Shown piece after piece: positions 62,580 to 64,000 of a stretch of 64,000 nucleotides of DNA (the first letter of the stretch is position 1; the number at the start of each line of letters is the position of its first letter). The notes under the pieces were generated by a model, which was given only the letters and a program-made list of their open reading frames with translations, was not told where the DNA came from and did no database searches. The stretch is from Nonlabens xiamenensis. GTDB taxonomy: Bacteria > Bacteroidota > Bacteroidia > Flavobacteriales > Flavobacteriaceae. Position numbers and translations under genes: made by a program. Where the stretch lies: the NCBI RefSeq assembly GCF_003865345.1, contig NZ_RMVE01000003.1, positions 372,001-436,000 of the forward strand, written 5' to 3'.

Positions 62580-63401
62580 ATGGATAAATTCTTCGAAAAC
62601 TTCGATTCAGAAAAATTGGCAGAACTAGCACTGGAATACGGTATTCCATTATTGAAAGCCGTGGTTCTCTATATCATAGGAGCCTGGTTGATCAAACGAG
62701 TGATGCGGCTTACGCGAAAGTTTTTTCAGGCCAAGGATTATGATATCACCTTGGAGAAGTTCTTGATGAACATTATCAAATGGGGTCTTTGGATCGTTTT
62801 GATCATTACTGTGGTGGGAACATTGGGCGTACAGACGACCAGTCTTGCGGCTGGATTGGCTGCCATCGGATTGGCAGTGGGGCTGGCCTTGCAGGGGTCC
62901 TTATCCAATTTTGCCGGAGGAGTGTTGCTGTTGTTGTTCAAGCCATTTAAAGTTGGTGATACCGTAGAAGCACAAGGTATTACTGGAACTATTAAAGAAA
63001 TAGATATATTACAGACTAAGGTAGTCACCTTTGACCGCAAGTTGGCCATCATTCCCAATGGACCGCTATTGAATGGAAATATCATAAACCACGATGTAGA
63101 AGGTATCCGTCGCTGCGATACCACCATCGGTGTGAGTTATGACGCAGATATACCTAAAACCATGGAGGCATTGCGCAAACTGGCTGCAGAGCATCCACTG
63201 ACATTAGAAGATCCTGCTCCTGTTATCGTAGTTGCAGCTAATGCGGATAGTAGCATAAATATCCACGTAAGACCCTATACAAAATCAGAAGATATGTGGA
63301 CAGTGTACTGGTATCTTCAAGAAAACTTTAAGCCCACGCTGGATGCTATAGGTGTTGAAATTCCTTACCCACACAGAACCCTGGTTCAAAAACCAGAGTA
63401 A
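62580..63401 (+). CDS. mscS: Small-conductance mechanosensitive channel, MscS type
   Basis: A 273-residue inner-membrane channel of the MscS fold. Helices at about 13-34, 55-75 and 80-106; the pore helix is in AAGLAAIGLAVGLALQGSLSNF, followed by the beta domain starting FKVGDTVEAQGITGTI and VVTFDRKLAIIPNGPLLNGNIINH, and a C-terminal alpha/beta domain. It opens on hypo-osmotic shock. Start at 62580 is preferred over a TTG at 62571. Confidence 0.92.
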   Translation: MDKFFENFDSEKLAELALEYGIPLLKAVVLYIIGAWLIKRVMRLTRKFFQAKDYDITLEKFLMNIIKWGLWIVLIITVVGTLGVQTTSLAAGLAAIGLAVGLALQGSLSNFAGGVLLLLFKPFKVGDTVEAQGITGTIKEIDILQTKVVTFDRKLAIIPNGPLLNGNIINHDVEGIRRCDTTIGVSYDADIPKTMEALRKLAAEHPLTLEDPAPVIVVAANADSSINIHVRPYTKSEDMWTVYWYLQENFKPTLDAIGVEIPYPHRTLVQKPE

Positions 63402-63413
63402 AAAGATTATTGA

Positions 63414-63555
63414 ACCGGCGGTGTGCTATTGCCTAATGGTGAAATAGTTGATAAAGGTAGATGCTACTACTCATTCAAAAAAGGATGATCATCCTGATGA
63501 GTTGATAGCGCATATCACCATTGACAGGAATCAAATAGCGCGGTTAGCGTTCTAA
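63414..63555 (+). pseudogene. Frameshifted remnant of a small gene
   Basis: Frame one from 63414 reads TGGVLLPNGEIVDKGRCYYS then FKK and hits TGA at 63486; shifting by one base after a run of six A (63477-63482) restores DDHPDELIAHITIDRNQ and IARLAF to TAA at 63555. No start codon. Family unknown. Confidence 0.4.
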
Positions 63556-63667
63556 TATTTCCAACTGAGCAAACCAATTTAAAATTCTCCTACCTTTTAT
63601 ACAGACCAGGAATACTCAACAAGTTTATTTTTCAAAGACTGGAGCAAGTAAGACAACAGAACATACA

Positions 63668-63793
63668 ATGGATGATTATTACCATTTCAAGCCACTTTAT
63701 GACTTAGGCAAAACATCACCAGTACAGTACGCCATGAAATTTCATGAGGCTATTACGAGCTCATTCTATAAAGGTTGCCTCTTTTTTCTATGA
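63668..63793 (+). CDS. Possible very small protein or remnant
   Basis: ATG-started 41-codon frame (MDDYYHFKPLYDLGK..., ending YKGCLFFL). Nothing recognisable; low support. Confidence 0.2.
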   Translation: MDDYYHFKPLYDLGKTSPVQYAMKFHEAITSSFYKGCLFFL

Positions 63794-63890
63794 TGAAGAA
63801 AAGTCGATATTATTCTAAGCGTTTTAAGATATGTCTTTGGATGAACTAGCAGTTCTGTTGTGGGACGTACAAAGAAAATTTATCACATCA

Positions 63891-63925
63891 AAAAAGCCTT
63901 TCTACAAATTGTAAAAAGGCTTTTT
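63891..63925 (-). terminator. Terminator of the tRNA locus
   Basis: AAAAAGCCTTT ... AAAGGCTTTTT stem (63891-63925), symmetric, directly downstream of the tRNA 3' end on the minus strand. Confidence 0.75.
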
Positions 63926-63955
63926 GTCGGGGTGGCAGGATTCGAACCTGCTCCT
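63926..63955 (-). tRNA. Fragment: 3' part of a tRNA (T-arm and acceptor strand), probably tRNA-Pro
   Basis: On the minus strand: T-stem GCAGG (63951-63947), loop TTCGAAT, CCTGC (63939-63935), then acceptor strand CACCCCG and A, with no encoded CCA. The acceptor sequence fits bacterial tRNA-Pro (5' CGGGGTG). The bases further upstream (63956-64000) form no anticodon or D arm, so this is a fragment and not a complete tRNA. It looks like the displaced 3' end left at the att site of an integrated element. Confidence 0.65.
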
Positions 63956-64000
63956 CTACTACCTTATTTATTAAACATTTAAAAACTGCGAACATAATAG

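Larger units (their letters stand above)
63402..64000. other. Decaying gene-poor end of the window
   Basis: Holds a frameshifted coding-like remnant (63414-63555), a weak 41-codon frame (63668-63793), a terminator (63891-63925) and a tRNA 3' fragment (63926-63955). The last 45 bases are AT-rich without visible features. Confidence 0.5.

Noticed and set aside
63926-64000. Complete tRNA gene cut by the window edge
   Set aside because: A full tRNA would need its anticodon arm at about 63957-63973, which is AT-rich and forms no stem.

Overview
The window is a 64 kb piece of a Flavobacteriaceae (Bacteroidota) chromosome. The evidence is the TAnnTTTG promoter boxes, the type IX secretion component PorQ with several T9SS cargo proteins, DUF4199 genes, a 950-residue CarB without the C-terminal allosteric domain, and long GAPDH. 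Genus is not fixed by the sequence; a marine Nonlabens/Dokdonia-like organism is my guess. Most genes are housekeeping or conserved envelope genes, with no complete insertion sequence, prophage or CRISPR array.

Layout. 1-11.6 kb: end of an unknown gene, long GAPDH, NAD(P)-binding protein, ribosomal protein L31, two DUF4199 membrane proteins, a GT2 glycosyltransferase, phosphohexomutase, an MsbA-like ABC exporter, a thioredoxin-like protein and a hybrid histidine kinase. 11.7-18.6 kb: a duplicated N-terminal domain next to the full-length RluA-type pseudouridine synthase that carries it, RmuC, then a three-gene SatD/DUF3307 module behind four regularly spaced palindromes, and a thioesterase. 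18.6-24 kb: an envelope cluster (DUF5777 barrel, haem-motif T9SS protein, OB-fold protein, cytochrome c-like lipoprotein, YceI) and a serine hydrolase. 24-34 kb: carB, rpmH, a TPR protein, pyrR-pyrB-(STAS-like)-rnz, rpsA. 34-46 kb: a CTD/plug/vWA fusion, cmk, porQ, mtaB, miaE, heme A synthase, a pRiA4b ORF-3 protein, a nucleoid-associated protein and a kinase-like protein. 46-56 kb: an ABC transporter pair and three tandem T9SS type B surface proteins. 56-62.4 kb: a MarR regulator with a strong candidate operator and a three-gene fatty-acid beta-oxidation operon. 62.5-64 kb: an MscS channel, a decaying stretch, and a 3' tRNA fragment with its terminator at the right edge.

The two most unusual signals are non-coding. 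First, four 22-bp inverted repeats spaced at exactly 29 bp lie directly upstream of the SatD-like gene, whose product has a C-terminal helix-turn-helix and an N-terminal region reminiscent of class III nucleotide cyclases; I read this as a self-regulated module of unknown function with the membrane protein DUF3307. Second, the 16-bp palindrome CGCTTTCGCGAAAGCG occurs nine times exactly and twice as its 14-bp core, inside genes in three reading frames and between genes, like a highly iterated palindrome. The tRNA fragment at 63926-63955 suggests that an integrated element starts just right of the window.
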